Shown here in pieces: positions 54,243 to 62,565 of a stretch of DNA of 64,000 nt; the stretch's first letter is position 1, and each line of letters starts with the position of its first letter. Below the pieces are notes generated by a model that made no database searches, was not told the DNA's origin, and saw nothing but the letters and a program-made list of their open reading frames with translations. Origin of the DNA: an uncultured Sphingomonadaceae bacterium (GTDB taxonomy: Bacteria > Pseudomonadota > Alphaproteobacteria > Sphingomonadales > Sphingomonadaceae). Both the position numbers and the translations under genes were made by a program. The stretch lies in NCBI GenBank assembly GCA_947493955.1, contig CANLSQ010000002.1, positions 248,001 through 312,000 of the forward strand. Reading direction: 5' to 3'.

Positions 54243-54830
54243 ATGAAACGCATAGCAATTATTGACGCGCATCCCGATCCCGACCCAGCACGCTTTGGAC
54301 ATGCCCTTGTCTCCGCCTATGCGCATGGGGCCAAGGAGGCGGGCCATGAGGTCCGCGAAGTCCGTCTGGCTGGCAAAGACATCCCGATATTGCAAAGCCG
54401 CACACAATGGATGGAAGAAGATCCGCCGGCCAGTGTGAAACCAGGGCAAGACGCCATAAAATGGGCGCAGCATGTCGTATTTTTCTACCCGCTCTGGATG
54501 GGCGACATGCCGGCGCTGTTGAAGGCCTTTATTGAACAGGCCTATCGCCCTGGTTTTGCCTTGGACTATGGTGAGGATGGCGAACGGAAACTGCCGAAAA
54601 AGCTTTTGACCGGGCGATCCGCCCGCCTGGTTGTTACAATGGGCATGCCAGCGATTTTCTATCGCGCCTATTTTGCTTCGCACAGTGTGCGGAGTTTCAA
54701 ACGCAATATTCTTGCGCTGACCGGCGTGGACCCGGTTTCGACATCCCTTATCGGCAATGTCGATGGTAGTCCGCAACATCGTGAACGCTGGCTGAAAAAG
54801 ATGGCCGATCACGGGGCCAATGGCGATTAG
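54243..54830 (+). CDS. NAD(P)H-dependent oxidoreductase, flavodoxin-like fold
   Basis: The 195-residue protein belongs to the NQO1/MdaB/Kef-ancillary flavodoxin-like family: RIAIIDAHPDPDPARFGHAL at the FMN/FAD phosphate site, VVFFYPLWMGDMPALLKAFI for the flavin ring, and VVTMGMPAIFYRAYF. Such enzymes reduce quinones by two electrons. It opens the stress-related stretch that continues with a Usp protein and a beta-CASP enzyme, so a redox stress role is reasonable but inferred. Confidence 0.85.
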   Translation: MKRIAIIDAHPDPDPARFGHALVSAYAHGAKEAGHEVREVRLAGKDIPILQSRTQWMEEDPPASVKPGQDAIKWAQHVVFFYPLWMGDMPALLKAFIEQAYRPGFALDYGEDGERKLPKKLLTGRSARLVVTMGMPAIFYRAYFASHSVRSFKRNILALTGVDPVSTSLIGNVDGSPQHRERWLKKMADHGANGD

Positions 54831-54943
54831 AGCCGGTGCCGGAGGCTCCGTAACATCCCTTATACAGAGCCAAAAATGATAGGGATACACTTCTCCTGTT
54901 GATGCTTTCCGAGTGGAAGATCATCAAAAATAGGAGAAAAATC

Positions 54944-55756
54944 ATGAAATCCGTGCTGCTCTACGTCAACGATGACACCGGTTTGGAGGCGAGGCTGCAG
55001 GCGGCGCTGGATATCACCCGCGCGGTGAACGGACACCTCCACTGTTTGCGCGCTAATCCTTACAATCCGCAAATGGCCTTTGATGGCGTGACCGGCATGT
55101 CAGTGGTCTATGATGTCGCGAAGCTGACACGAGCAGCCGATGAGAAACTTCGCAACGATATCGAAGCACGTTTGGCAGAAGAAGACGTCCCGTGGCATTA
55201 TGAGGAGGTCAATGCCAGTCCGGCCCGTGGTTTGGCGCGCAATTCAGCGCTAGCCGACATAATGGTTCTAAGTTCGGCCAGCGGTGACAAGGATAATGTC
55301 CTTCCGCTGGGCATATTGGGCGATGTGCTGTTCAACACCAACGTTCCCGCACTGGTTCAGCCAGATAGTTTGAAGAAATTCGATGCAACCGGCACAGCGG
55401 TGGTCGCCTGGAATGGCAGCTTTGAGGCTGGCAACGCCCTGCGCGCTGCGGTGCCGATGCTGCATCTAGCAAATGCAGTCCACATTTTGACGGTGGACGA
55501 GGATAAGGACCACGATTTGCCGCCGCTCGCCGCATCAGAATATCTCTCACGTCACGGCATTACTTCTGAAGTGCATAGTATGTCAGCCAAAAAACCATCA
55601 ATCGAGGCGGTGTTATTGTCCACCGCCGATACACTCAAAGCCAGCTATATGGTGATGGGCGCTTATGGCCACAGCAGGGCACGCGAATTTCTCTTTGGCG
55701 GTGTCACTAGAAGTCTGTTCAAGGATTGCCCGATGCCGCTGCTTGTATCCCGTTAA
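54944..55756 (+). CDS. Universal stress protein, two-domain
   Basis: The protein of about 270 residues contains an N-terminal Usp-like domain without a clear ATP motif and a C-terminal one with the G-2x-G-9x-GG/T loop in GAYGHSRAREFLFGGVTRSL. The start at 54944 is fixed by AGGAG about 8 bases upstream. A frame extension to 54899 exists but lacks a ribosome site. Usp proteins bind ATP or other ligands and help survival in stasis and low oxygen. It precedes the MBL-fold gene by 16 bases. Confidence 0.88.
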   Translation: MKSVLLYVNDDTGLEARLQAALDITRAVNGHLHCLRANPYNPQMAFDGVTGMSVVYDVAKLTRAADEKLRNDIEARLAEEDVPWHYEEVNASPARGLARNSALADIMVLSSASGDKDNVLPLGILGDVLFNTNVPALVQPDSLKKFDATGTAVVAWNGSFEAGNALRAAVPMLHLANAVHILTVDEDKDHDLPPLAASEYLSRHGITSEVHSMSAKKPSIEAVLLSTADTLKASYMVMGAYGHSRAREFLFGGVTRSLFKDCPMPLLVSR

Positions 55757-55772
55757 CTCCCGGGAGGGCTGA

Positions 55773-57341
55773 ATGGCCGACAGCGTAACCATTACATTCC
55801 ACGGGGCCGCTGGCACGGTTACAGGCAGCTGTTTTGAAATTAACGGTGCAGGGAAGACAATCCTGGTCGATTGTGGATTGTTTCAAGGTACCCGGTCACT
55901 CGAACGATTAAACTATGAAGCGTTGCCGTTCGATATTGGAAAAATCGATGCCATCATCCTGTCCCACGCGCATCTGGACCACAGCGGGCGGCTGCCCTGC
56001 CTTTACGGTCATGGTTATAGTCCGCCAACTTACTGCACGGCCGCAACCGCTGATATCCTGAAGCCACTGCTCATGGATTCTGCGAAACTGCAAGCGGCGT
56101 CGGCGGAACGCCGCAACCGGCGCGCAGACCGCGCAGGCCTGCCACCCTTCCACCCGCTTTACACCGGGCCCGATATCGCAAAGCTGATGAAAAATATCAC
56201 CACCGTCGACTATTGCGAGGAAGTGGAGCTGGGCCATGGCGTATCGTTCCGTTTATGGGATGCCCGCCATATTATCGGCTCCGCGTCGGTGGAGATCAAC
56301 TTAGGCGGTCAAAGGTTGATGATATCAGGTGACATTGGATCCGGCGCCGCGATCCACTGTGCGGGGTTGGAACTGGGCGGGTATGACCATATCATCTGTG
56401 AAGCGACCTATGGCGCAAGGGAAAGGGAAGAAACGCTGCTGAGTGATCGCCGGGAGGCCTTGGCTGCTTATGTCGAGGATAGCCTGCAATCCGGGGGCAA
56501 TCTGCTCATCCCGGCCTTTGCGGTGGAACGCACGCAGGTCATTCTGGAGGACTTTCTGGCGTTGTTTGACTCCGGACGCTTGTCTCCCGTCAATGTCTTC
56601 CTTGACGCACCGCTGGCCCAAAAAATCACGCGGGCGATGCTGAAATATCGCAACAACGGCGCCGATCTGCTCGAACGTCCCAATATCCGGTTCATCCAAT
56701 CCGTTGCGGAATCCAAACAGCTAAATCACATGACGGGAGCTGTCATCATTGCCGGGTCCGGAATGTGCGAAGGTGGCCGGATCCGCCACCATCTGATCCG
56801 CAACCTGCCCAGGCGGCAATCACGAGTCCTCTTTACCGGTTTTCAGGTCGCCGGAACATTGGGCTCGGTCTTGAAAAGAGGCGAGAAAATGGTGCGCATC
56901 TCCGGCAATGATGTGATCGTCAATGCCGATATCGCGGTGCTGGACGGTTATTCCAATCATGCTGATCGCAAGGGCCTTCTTCGTTGGATCAAAGACCATG
57001 ATCCGGTTTCCGGCTCCCTGTTCCTTGTCCATGGAGAAGAAAAGGCTCTGCAGACTTTGGCCGGCGATTGCAAAGAAGCACAGCGCTATGGTGAGCCGGT
57101 CATCCCTGCCTTGGGTGAAATATGGGCCTTGCCTGCGGGCACACAGGCCCGTTTGCACAAACCGGGTCGCGGCAATGCTGCACAGCTCATCGCGCCACAG
57201 GACTGGACTTCGCGGCTCGCGGCCTTGCGCGCTTCGGTCCAGCAAAAGGTCCGGGCCCTACCGTCTGATCAGGACCGCGAAAAAATGCTGAAATCGCTCG
57301 AACGGGCCCTGGAAAATTATCAGCAGGAAAAGCTGCGTTAG
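55773..57341 (+). CDS. MBL-fold/beta-CASP RNase-like hydrolase
   Basis: The 522-residue protein has the metallo-beta-lactamase motif HAHLDH (His65, His67, Asp69, His70), further metal ligands near DARHIIGSASVE and ISGDIG, a beta-CASP insertion (about 240-380, AFAVERTQVILEDFLALF) and an RMMBL-type C-terminal segment (LDGYSNHADRKGLLRWIKDH). This is the architecture of CPSF-73/YsgA-type RNA-processing nucleases. The target RNA is unknown. Relatives are often found beside Usp and Hsp20 genes in low-oxygen stress clusters. It is convergent with the next usp gene, with 17 bases between stops. Confidence 0.9.
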   Translation: MADSVTITFHGAAGTVTGSCFEINGAGKTILVDCGLFQGTRSLERLNYEALPFDIGKIDAIILSHAHLDHSGRLPCLYGHGYSPPTYCTAATADILKPLLMDSAKLQAASAERRNRRADRAGLPPFHPLYTGPDIAKLMKNITTVDYCEEVELGHGVSFRLWDARHIIGSASVEINLGGQRLMISGDIGSGAAIHCAGLELGGYDHIICEATYGAREREETLLSDRREALAAYVEDSLQSGGNLLIPAFAVERTQVILEDFLALFDSGRLSPVNVFLDAPLAQKITRAMLKYRNNGADLLERPNIRFIQSVAESKQLNHMTGAVIIAGSGMCEGGRIRHHLIRNLPRRQSRVLFTGFQVAGTLGSVLKRGEKMVRISGNDVIVNADIAVLDGYSNHADRKGLLRWIKDHDPVSGSLFLVHGEEKALQTLAGDCKEAQRYGEPVIPALGEIWALPAGTQARLHKPGRGNAAQLIAPQDWTSRLAALRASVQQKVRALPSDQDREKMLKSLERALENYQQEKLR

Positions 57342-57358
57342 AATGCCGGTGAGCGGTC

Positions 57359-58201
57359 CTATTGCGGGTCGCGTACCATCATAACGTCCTGCTTGAGCCA
57401 GCCCAGCAGGACCCGGGCATTATTGCCCATGCTGGCGCGCATGAAACCGCTTTTCCCGTGCGTTCCCAACACGACCAGGTCGGATTTCAATTCCTTGATT
57501 TTCTTGAACAAAACAACGCCAAGTTCACCTTTTTCGTTGGAAGCCTTCAGGCGTTTGAATGTGGCGTTGTCGATCGTGGTCTGCGCCAGAAAGCGCTCCA
57601 TCAACTTGGCTTCTTCGGAGCCGATATCCTGTGCCACCTGATCCGACTTCAACCAGCCGCTATAGGGAACATTGTAAGCGTGGACGAGATGAAGCGGTAT
57701 CTCTGGAAACAATTCAGCCGCAGTGTTGAGGGCGGTCATCGAACAATCGGAAAAGTCCGTCGCGATCATTATGCTGCGATAGGGTTTTACCGGCTTGCGC
57801 TTGATGATCAACACCGGGACATCGGCATGGCGGACGATATGGTCCACAGGCGATCCCAGGAAAACATCACTGAACCCGTCATAGTGGGCGACACCGGTTA
57901 CAATCAGCCCGCAGCGTTCCCGTCTGGCGGTCTCGATCACCAGCTCTCCGACATTGCCCATTTCGATGATGAATTCGACGTGCACGTCGGTTTCCGGCAA
58001 TTCCTCTTCCAGCTGTGTCCGTGCCTCTTTTGGTACCAGCCCCTTTTTCTTCGCCTGTTTGGGGTCCAGCACATGAACTACGATCAAGCGCGTTTTCCAA
58101 GACTTCGCCAGCATCAGCGCGCGATCAAAAGCGCGGTCGCAGCGAGCCGTCATGTCTGTCGCCAGAAGGATGGGTTTGTTTGTCGTTTTGGTGTCGGTCA
58201 T
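57359..58201 (-). CDS. Universal stress protein, two-domain
   Basis: The 280-residue protein has two Usp domains, with the second showing the ATP-loop-like GTHGKSGFMRASMGNNARVL near its end. The first (ILLATDMTARCDRAFDRALM, ALMLAKSWKTRLIVVHVLDP) is also well formed. Unlike the Usp at 54944, both halves keep the strand-helix order. A long opposite-strand frame across this gene is not a gene. It is encoded convergently with the MBL-fold gene and lies 139 bases from hsp20 on the same strand. Confidence 0.9.
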   Translation of the reverse strand: MTDTKTTNKPILLATDMTARCDRAFDRALMLAKSWKTRLIVVHVLDPKQAKKKGLVPKEARTQLEEELPETDVHVEFIIEMGNVGELVIETARRERCGLIVTGVAHYDGFSDVFLGSPVDHIVRHADVPVLIIKRKPVKPYRSIMIATDFSDCSMTALNTAAELFPEIPLHLVHAYNVPYSGWLKSDQVAQDIGSEEAKLMERFLAQTTIDNATFKRLKASNEKGELGVVLFKKIKELKSDLVVLGTHGKSGFMRASMGNNARVLLGWLKQDVMMVRDPQ

Positions 58202-58340
58202 CTTTGGAAAGCTTGCCCCTTGAAATTATTATAGAAATGGGTGCAGGCCGCCCTGCCTCCTTTTACGCCCGCGGGGTGGGGTAGGGGGAAGGGGCGTTTC
58301 AAGGGATAGAAAGGCGACCTGCGTACCTCCTCAACCCGCA

Positions 58341-58856
58341 CTAGGCGGCGTTGATCGGGATCTTTCGTTCTTTTTCCAAAGCCTCGGCACTTTTGGGAAG
58401 ATGGATCGTCAACAGACCATCTCTTGCCTCGGCCCTGATTTTTTCCTGGTCGATGCCGGCAGGCAATTTGATCGCCCGCTCAAACATTCCATAATGTCGT
58501 TCGGAGAATAGAAAACTTTCCCCTTTTTCTTCATGGCTTTCAGATTTTTCGCCGGACAAGCGAAGCATTCCGTCCGACAGTCTGATCTCGATATCTTCGC
58601 TGCTCATGCCCGGCACTTCCGCAACCAGTTCATATTCATCCTTCTTGTCACGCATTTCGACGGCCGGGTCGGCATTGTCATAGAATTTCTGTAACATTCT
58701 GGAGCCGAAAGCATTGCCTGGTACATCGTCAAACATCCGGTCAAATTCATCGCGCAACCGGTTTAGCGGCTCCCAAACATTTGCCGCCTGAACCGGAACA
58801 TTCAGGCGCCGTGAACCGTCCGATTCGGCCGGCAATCTGGCTTTTTTCTTGGTCAT
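58341..58856 (-). CDS. Small heat-shock protein (Hsp20/alpha-crystallin)
   Basis: The 171-residue protein has an alpha-crystallin domain from about residue 60 to 155: PAVEMRDKKDEYELVAEVPG, then MSSEDIEIRLSDGMLRLSGE and the strand with AIKLPAGIDQEKIRAEARDG, ending in the IxI-like motif IPI. sHsps are ATP-independent holdases. The start at the ATG ending at 58856 has AGGA about 8 bases upstream; a longer frame to 58925 lacks that. The two TACGTA motifs lie about 92-107 bases upstream of it, between hsp20 and fixL. Confidence 0.9.
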   Translation of the reverse strand: MTKKKARLPAESDGSRRLNVPVQAANVWEPLNRLRDEFDRMFDDVPGNAFGSRMLQKFYDNADPAVEMRDKKDEYELVAEVPGMSSEDIEIRLSDGMLRLSGEKSESHEEKGESFLFSERHYGMFERAIKLPAGIDQEKIRAEARDGLLTIHLPKSAEALEKERKIPINAA

Positions 58857-58947
58857 GCTCAATTCCTCGTTCAGTCTGGAGATTCTCACCCCCGTCACCG
58901 AAGATGGGATATTATTTTTGGACAACCGGCAAAATCAGTGGAGTTCC

Positions 58948-58964
58948 CTACGTAGTTTTACGTA
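58948..58964. promoter_or_regulatory. Tandem TACGTA motifs, candidate FixJ sites
   Basis: CTACGTAG (58948-58955) contains TACGTA (58949-58954), and a second TACGTA stands at 58959-58964. The two are exactly 10 bases apart, one helical turn. The pair lies between the divergent hsp20 and fixL genes. Tandem half-sites suit a NarL/FixJ-type regulator, but I cannot confirm which protein binds. No TTGAT-N4-ATCAA FNR box was seen there. Confidence 0.45.
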
Positions 58965-59077
58965 TTTCGCTTCAGGCTGTCCGTCATGCTTAGATCGTGT
59001 CTGCTTTTTTACATTTTGGCATCAATGGATATTCGTAGTAAAGCGGATGCCCCGGGGGTTCGAAGGAGCTTTTCACG

Positions 59078-60610
59078 ATGCGCGCATTCGGGTTGGATCA
59101 GATTGACCGGTCGGCCTATCTTGAAGCCGTGCTGTCGACCCTGCCGGAATATATCATGGTCATCAGCCGCGATCGACAGCTGATTGATATCAACCAGGCC
59201 GGACTTCGTCTGATCGGCGTGGAGCGGCTTGACGATCTGCCGGACCGTGATCCGCTTATGTTAATGGCGAAATCCTGTCATCCCGCCTTTCAAAACGCTC
59301 TCGAAGCCGTCTTTGATCGCGACAGCAAGTCCAGCGGCAAGCCGGTCCAGATAGAGCTGATACCTCATAGTGGAGGATCACACGCACTGGAGTTGCGCTT
59401 CGCGCCTCTGCACCGGACGGATGACATGGTCAGTGCTGCGGTCATTACAGCGCGTGACATTTCGGAACTGCGCAACACACTGGCCGCGGTCGAACAATCC
59501 ACATCCGTGCTGCAATCCATTCTCGAAACTGTTCCCGATCCGATGGTGGTGATGGACGAAAAATGCCGCATCACGTCGTTCAGCACGGCCGCAGAAAAAC
59601 TGTTTGGCTATAGCGAAGGTGAGCTGCTGGGGCAGAATGTCAACATACTCATGCCATTTCCGTATAGTGAAGAGCATGACGAGTACGTCCAGCGTTATAT
59701 CCGCACGGGTGAGAAGCGGATCATCGGTATAGGCCGAACCGTGGAAGGGAAAAAGAAGGACGGCACGGTCTTTCCGATCCGGCTGGCCATCGGTGAGGCG
59801 AAGGCAGGCGACCAGCGCCTGTTCACCGGTTTCATGATTGATCTTACCGAAGCCCGCAATACCGAAGCCGAGCTGCAGGCCCTGCAAACAGACCTGTTGC
59901 ATTCATCCCGGCTCAGCGCCGTTGGGACATTGGCCTCTGCGCTGGCCCATGAAATCAATCAGCCGCTGTCGGCCATTACCAATTATCTGTCCGCAGCGCG
60001 AGACATGCTCGATAGCGGCGCAGAAGAGAATAAAGATTCTCTCTATGAAGCCATGCGCGAAAGCGTCTCTGAAGCCTTACGTGCCGGCACTATAGTCAGG
60101 CGGCTGAGAGAGTTTGTGTCCAAAGGTGAACTAAACCGCAAAAGACTGTCCATTGCCCAGCTTGTCGAGGATGCGACAATTCTCGGTCTAGTAGGCGCTC
60201 ATGATCAGGGAGTGGAATCATCTATCGAGATCGACCCTGACACCAATCACGTTTTCGCCGACCGGGTGCAGATTCAGCAGGTCATGATCAATCTGATGCG
60301 CAACGCGATTGAAGCGATGGCCGACAGCGCGGTCAAACATCTGAACATTGCCGTACGTTCAATACCCGATGACAAGGTTGAAATAGCAATATCAGACACT
60401 GGCAGAGGCATCGATCCGGATATTGCCGACAAGATTTTTGACCCGTTCACCAGCACCAAAAACAGCGGCATGGGTCTCGGACTTTCCATTTGTCGCACGA
60501 TTATTGAAGCGCACGAAGGCACAATCAGTGCCGCGCCCAATCCGGAAGGGGGTACGATCTTCCGCATAACCCTTTGGAAATCCCATGAGGAGCATTCTGA
60601 TGTCCAATGA
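59078..60610 (+). CDS. fixL: Haem PAS sensor histidine kinase FixL
   Basis: The 510-residue kinase has a first PAS at about 13-130, a second, haem-binding PAS at about 140-260 and a histidine kinase. In the second PAS, EEHDEY puts His200 where the proximal haem ligand stands in Bradyrhizobium FixL, and IIGIGR puts Arg220 at the distal arginine; even the residue numbers match. DHp shows ALAHEINQPL (His291), and the ATPase has NLMRNAIEAM, DTGRGI and GMGLGLS. No membrane segment is predicted, so it is cytosolic like the soluble FixL type. It should lose kinase inhibition when O2 leaves the haem. GGAG precedes the ATG. fixJ overlaps its end. Confidence 0.93.
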   Translation: MRAFGLDQIDRSAYLEAVLSTLPEYIMVISRDRQLIDINQAGLRLIGVERLDDLPDRDPLMLMAKSCHPAFQNALEAVFDRDSKSSGKPVQIELIPHSGGSHALELRFAPLHRTDDMVSAAVITARDISELRNTLAAVEQSTSVLQSILETVPDPMVVMDEKCRITSFSTAAEKLFGYSEGELLGQNVNILMPFPYSEEHDEYVQRYIRTGEKRIIGIGRTVEGKKKDGTVFPIRLAIGEAKAGDQRLFTGFMIDLTEARNTEAELQALQTDLLHSSRLSAVGTLASALAHEINQPLSAITNYLSAARDMLDSGAEENKDSLYEAMRESVSEALRAGTIVRRLREFVSKGELNRKRLSIAQLVEDATILGLVGAHDQGVESSIEIDPDTNHVFADRVQIQQVMINLMRNAIEAMADSAVKHLNIAVRSIPDDKVEIAISDTGRGIDPDIADKIFDPFTSTKNSGMGLGLSICRTIIEAHEGTISAAPNPEGGTIFRITLWKSHEEHSDVQ

Positions 60611-61241
60611 ACGTCTGGTCTATATTGTCGATGATGACGATGCCGTCCGCCGGTCGGCGTCTTTCATGCTGCGCCATGCGGGATTTCAGGTGCGTCCGGT
60701 CGAGTCGGGAATTGCCTTTTTGAAGCTTGCCAAAAACGCCGAACGGGGCTGCGTATTGCTGGATATCCGCATGCCGGACATGAACGGGCTTGAGGTTCAG
60801 CAAGAGATGGTCAAGCAAGGCATTGATATGCCGGTCGTGATATTGACCGGTCACGGCGATGTTGAAATTGCAGTGCAGGCGATGCGTGCCGGTGCAATAA
60901 ATTTCCTTGAAAAACCCTACGAAAAAGAAGCGCTTTTGGCGGCAATGACGGAAGCGTTTGAACGCATTGATAACAGTGAACTGAAAGAAATGGCATCATC
61001 CGAAGCCAAGGTACGGCTTGCCTGCCTGACCGGACGTGAGCGCGATGTTCTGGACGGCCTGATGACCGGCTATCCCAACAAAACCATTGCTTATGATCTG
61101 GGCATTTCGCCGCGCACAGTAGAAATATATCGCGCCAACATGATGGAAAAGCTGCGCGTGCGAAGCCTCGCCGAGGCTCTGCGTATCGGCTTTGCAGCAG
61201 AGGATGGCAAAATGGTAACCGCCAAACCGGTACAGCACTGA
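60600..61241 (+). CDS. fixJ: Response regulator FixJ
   Basis: FixJ has an N-terminal receiver (VYIVDDDDAVRRSASFMLRH, phosphoacceptor Asp55 in LLDIRMPDMNG, Lys in LEKPYEKEA) and a C-terminal LuxR-type helix-turn-helix (LTGRERDVLDGLMTGYPNKT, GISPRTVEIYRANMMEKLRV). Its start at 60600 follows GAGGAG and overlaps the fixL stop by eleven bases; an ATG at 60585 is a weaker choice. Phosphorylated FixJ turns on low-oxygen genes. In rhizobia these are fixK and nifA; here no fixK lies next to it, and the nearby stress genes are candidate targets. Confidence 0.93.
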   Translation: MSNERLVYIVDDDDAVRRSASFMLRHAGFQVRPVESGIAFLKLAKNAERGCVLLDIRMPDMNGLEVQQEMVKQGIDMPVVILTGHGDVEIAVQAMRAGAINFLEKPYEKEALLAAMTEAFERIDNSELKEMASSEAKVRLACLTGRERDVLDGLMTGYPNKTIAYDLGISPRTVEIYRANMMEKLRVRSLAEALRIGFAAEDGKMVTAKPVQH

Positions 61242-61242
61242 C

Positions 61243-61250
61243 TTACGTAA
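61243..61250. promoter_or_regulatory. TTACGTAA motif after fixJ
   Basis: The palindrome TTACGTAA starts two bases after the fixJ stop and lies about 134 bases before the host-attachment gene. It contains the same TACGTA core as the tandem sites upstream of fixL/hsp20. A short palindrome like this can arise by chance; the repetition at both edges of the fixLJ pair is what makes it notable. Confidence 0.3.
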
Positions 61251-61383
61251 CTCTGCGGATAGTCTGCCTCTTTGAGCAGCGGTACTATCGACGATAATAT
61301 GTTGACTTCAGCTTGTCGCAATTAACTTGTAACACACTGTATCAGAATGCAGCATAGACCGTGAACTCAAAACAGGAAGAAAC

Positions 61384-61827
61384 GTGCTGATACGCAATGG
61401 TAGCTTGATTGTCGCGGTCGATGGATCGCGCATGTCGATTTTTCGCAATGTTGGTGAAGCCTTCAAGCCAGCACTGGAGCTTGTTGAAGAGCATCAGAGC
61501 CCCACGCCAAAATCATCCGACATGGGTGATGACAGGCCAGGCCGAAGCTCGCAAAGCACCAGCCCGCGCAAGGGGGCCTATGAACAAACTGATTTGCACC
61601 AGCAGGCAGAAGACCGGTTCGCCCGAGAGGCTGCCGAACGAATTGACCAGATAGCACGCGATTCCAAAGTTGGCCTGGTGCTTGTCGCCGCCCCGCGGGC
61701 ATTGGGAGTGATCCGGCAGAATCTCAGAACCGAAACGAGCCAGAAATTACTGGCGGAGATCGACAAGGCTTTCGGCCCACATGAAACAGAGTCTTTGGCC
61801 AAAATGCTTGAGAAACATCAGGCCTGA
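61384..61827 (+). CDS. Host-attachment family protein (AtsE-like)
   Basis: The 147-residue protein resembles the bacterial family annotated as required for attachment to host cells (PF10116; related to archaeal eRF1-like domains): IVAVDGSRMSIFRNVGEAFK, ADRFAREAAERIDQIARDSK and VGLVLVAAPRALGVIRQNLR. Members are cytosolic and often co-occur with stress or low-oxygen regulons; the name reflects one plant-microbe phenotype and the biochemical role is unclear. The start is GTG preceded by AGGAAG. It may belong to the FixJ-controlled set. Confidence 0.85.
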   Translation: MLIRNGSLIVAVDGSRMSIFRNVGEAFKPALELVEEHQSPTPKSSDMGDDRPGRSSQSTSPRKGAYEQTDLHQQAEDRFAREAAERIDQIARDSKVGLVLVAAPRALGVIRQNLRTETSQKLLAEIDKAFGPHETESLAKMLEKHQA

Positions 61828-61832
61828 ATCCG

Positions 61833-62438
61833 CTACCCTGTGGGGGCAGCGGCACTCAGGTCAAATTCCAGCAGCATCAGCGTAGCATCGCCGGGATAGC
61901 TTTTCGCTGTGAATCCCATTTCACGCTCCAGCTCAATTGCCGCATGATTTTCACGGCTCTCAATGGATTGCAGTTTCTTGATACCGCTGCGTCGGGCTTC
62001 GTTTGCCACATATTCCAGGAAGGTCCAGCTCATGCCGCGGTGCTTGTAATCGGCGTGGACGACAATCGCGACCTCGGCGACCGACTTGTCCTCATTCGCG
62101 CCAATCATGGCGCTGGCGATGATGGTCTTGTCGTCAATGTCGAAAGCGAGAAAATCTTCCTTATGGTCATGATCGACGTCGACCAGATAAGAGAGCATTT
62201 CATCGCCCACTTCGGGAATCGGAGACAGGAACCGAAAACGTAAGTCATCTCTGGTCACGTGCCTGAAAAATTCCGCCAGAGCTTCCTTGTCGGCAGAAGC
62301 AACAGGGCGGACATGAAATTCAAACCCGCTGTGCGTGGTGAGCGGGATTGACTTGCTGACGATCAGGTCATGACTTGAATCGGTTTCCGGTTTCTTGGGC
62401 TTTATCGAAAGGGTCGGTTTGGCTTTTTGATCGGACAT
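61833..62438 (-). CDS. GNAT-family N-acetyltransferase
   Basis: The 201-residue protein has a GNAT domain at about 35-190: FEFHVRPVASADKEALAEFF, VAIVVHADYKHRGMSWTFLE (the R/Q-x-x-G-x-G/A acetyl-CoA loop, here KHRGMS) and IESRENHAAIELEREMGFT. The last is typical of the acyl-CoA synthetase-associated GNAT domain that acetylates enzymes such as Acs or acyl-ACP partners. It has a short basic N-terminal tail (SIKPKKPETDS). Substrate unknown. It converges with the host-attachment gene with five bases between stops. Confidence 0.87.
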   Translation of the reverse strand: MSDQKAKPTLSIKPKKPETDSSHDLIVSKSIPLTTHSGFEFHVRPVASADKEALAEFFRHVTRDDLRFRFLSPIPEVGDEMLSYLVDVDHDHKEDFLAFDIDDKTIIASAMIGANEDKSVAEVAIVVHADYKHRGMSWTFLEYVANEARRSGIKKLQSIESRENHAAIELEREMGFTAKSYPGDATLMLLEFDLSAAAPTG

Positions 62439-62565
62439 CGGGGGCTCCTTGCAGCTAGCTTTGTGTAGCTGAATTTACGGGGGAAGATGAGGTCCGCGCT
62501 ATGTCAAACGGGACCATCGCTTTCTATCCGTAATGCCCCTTATGGTGCCCCTCCAAAGATGGCGA

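Noticed and set aside
54899-54936. TTGATG...CATCAA as an FNR box before the first usp gene
   Set aside because: The half-sites are 17 bases apart, whereas FNR/FixK sites have a four-base gap.
57362-58234. 290-codon plus-strand frame opposite a universal stress protein
   Set aside because: It is the shadow of a well-supported Usp gene, with no ribosome site and a composition typical of antisense reading.
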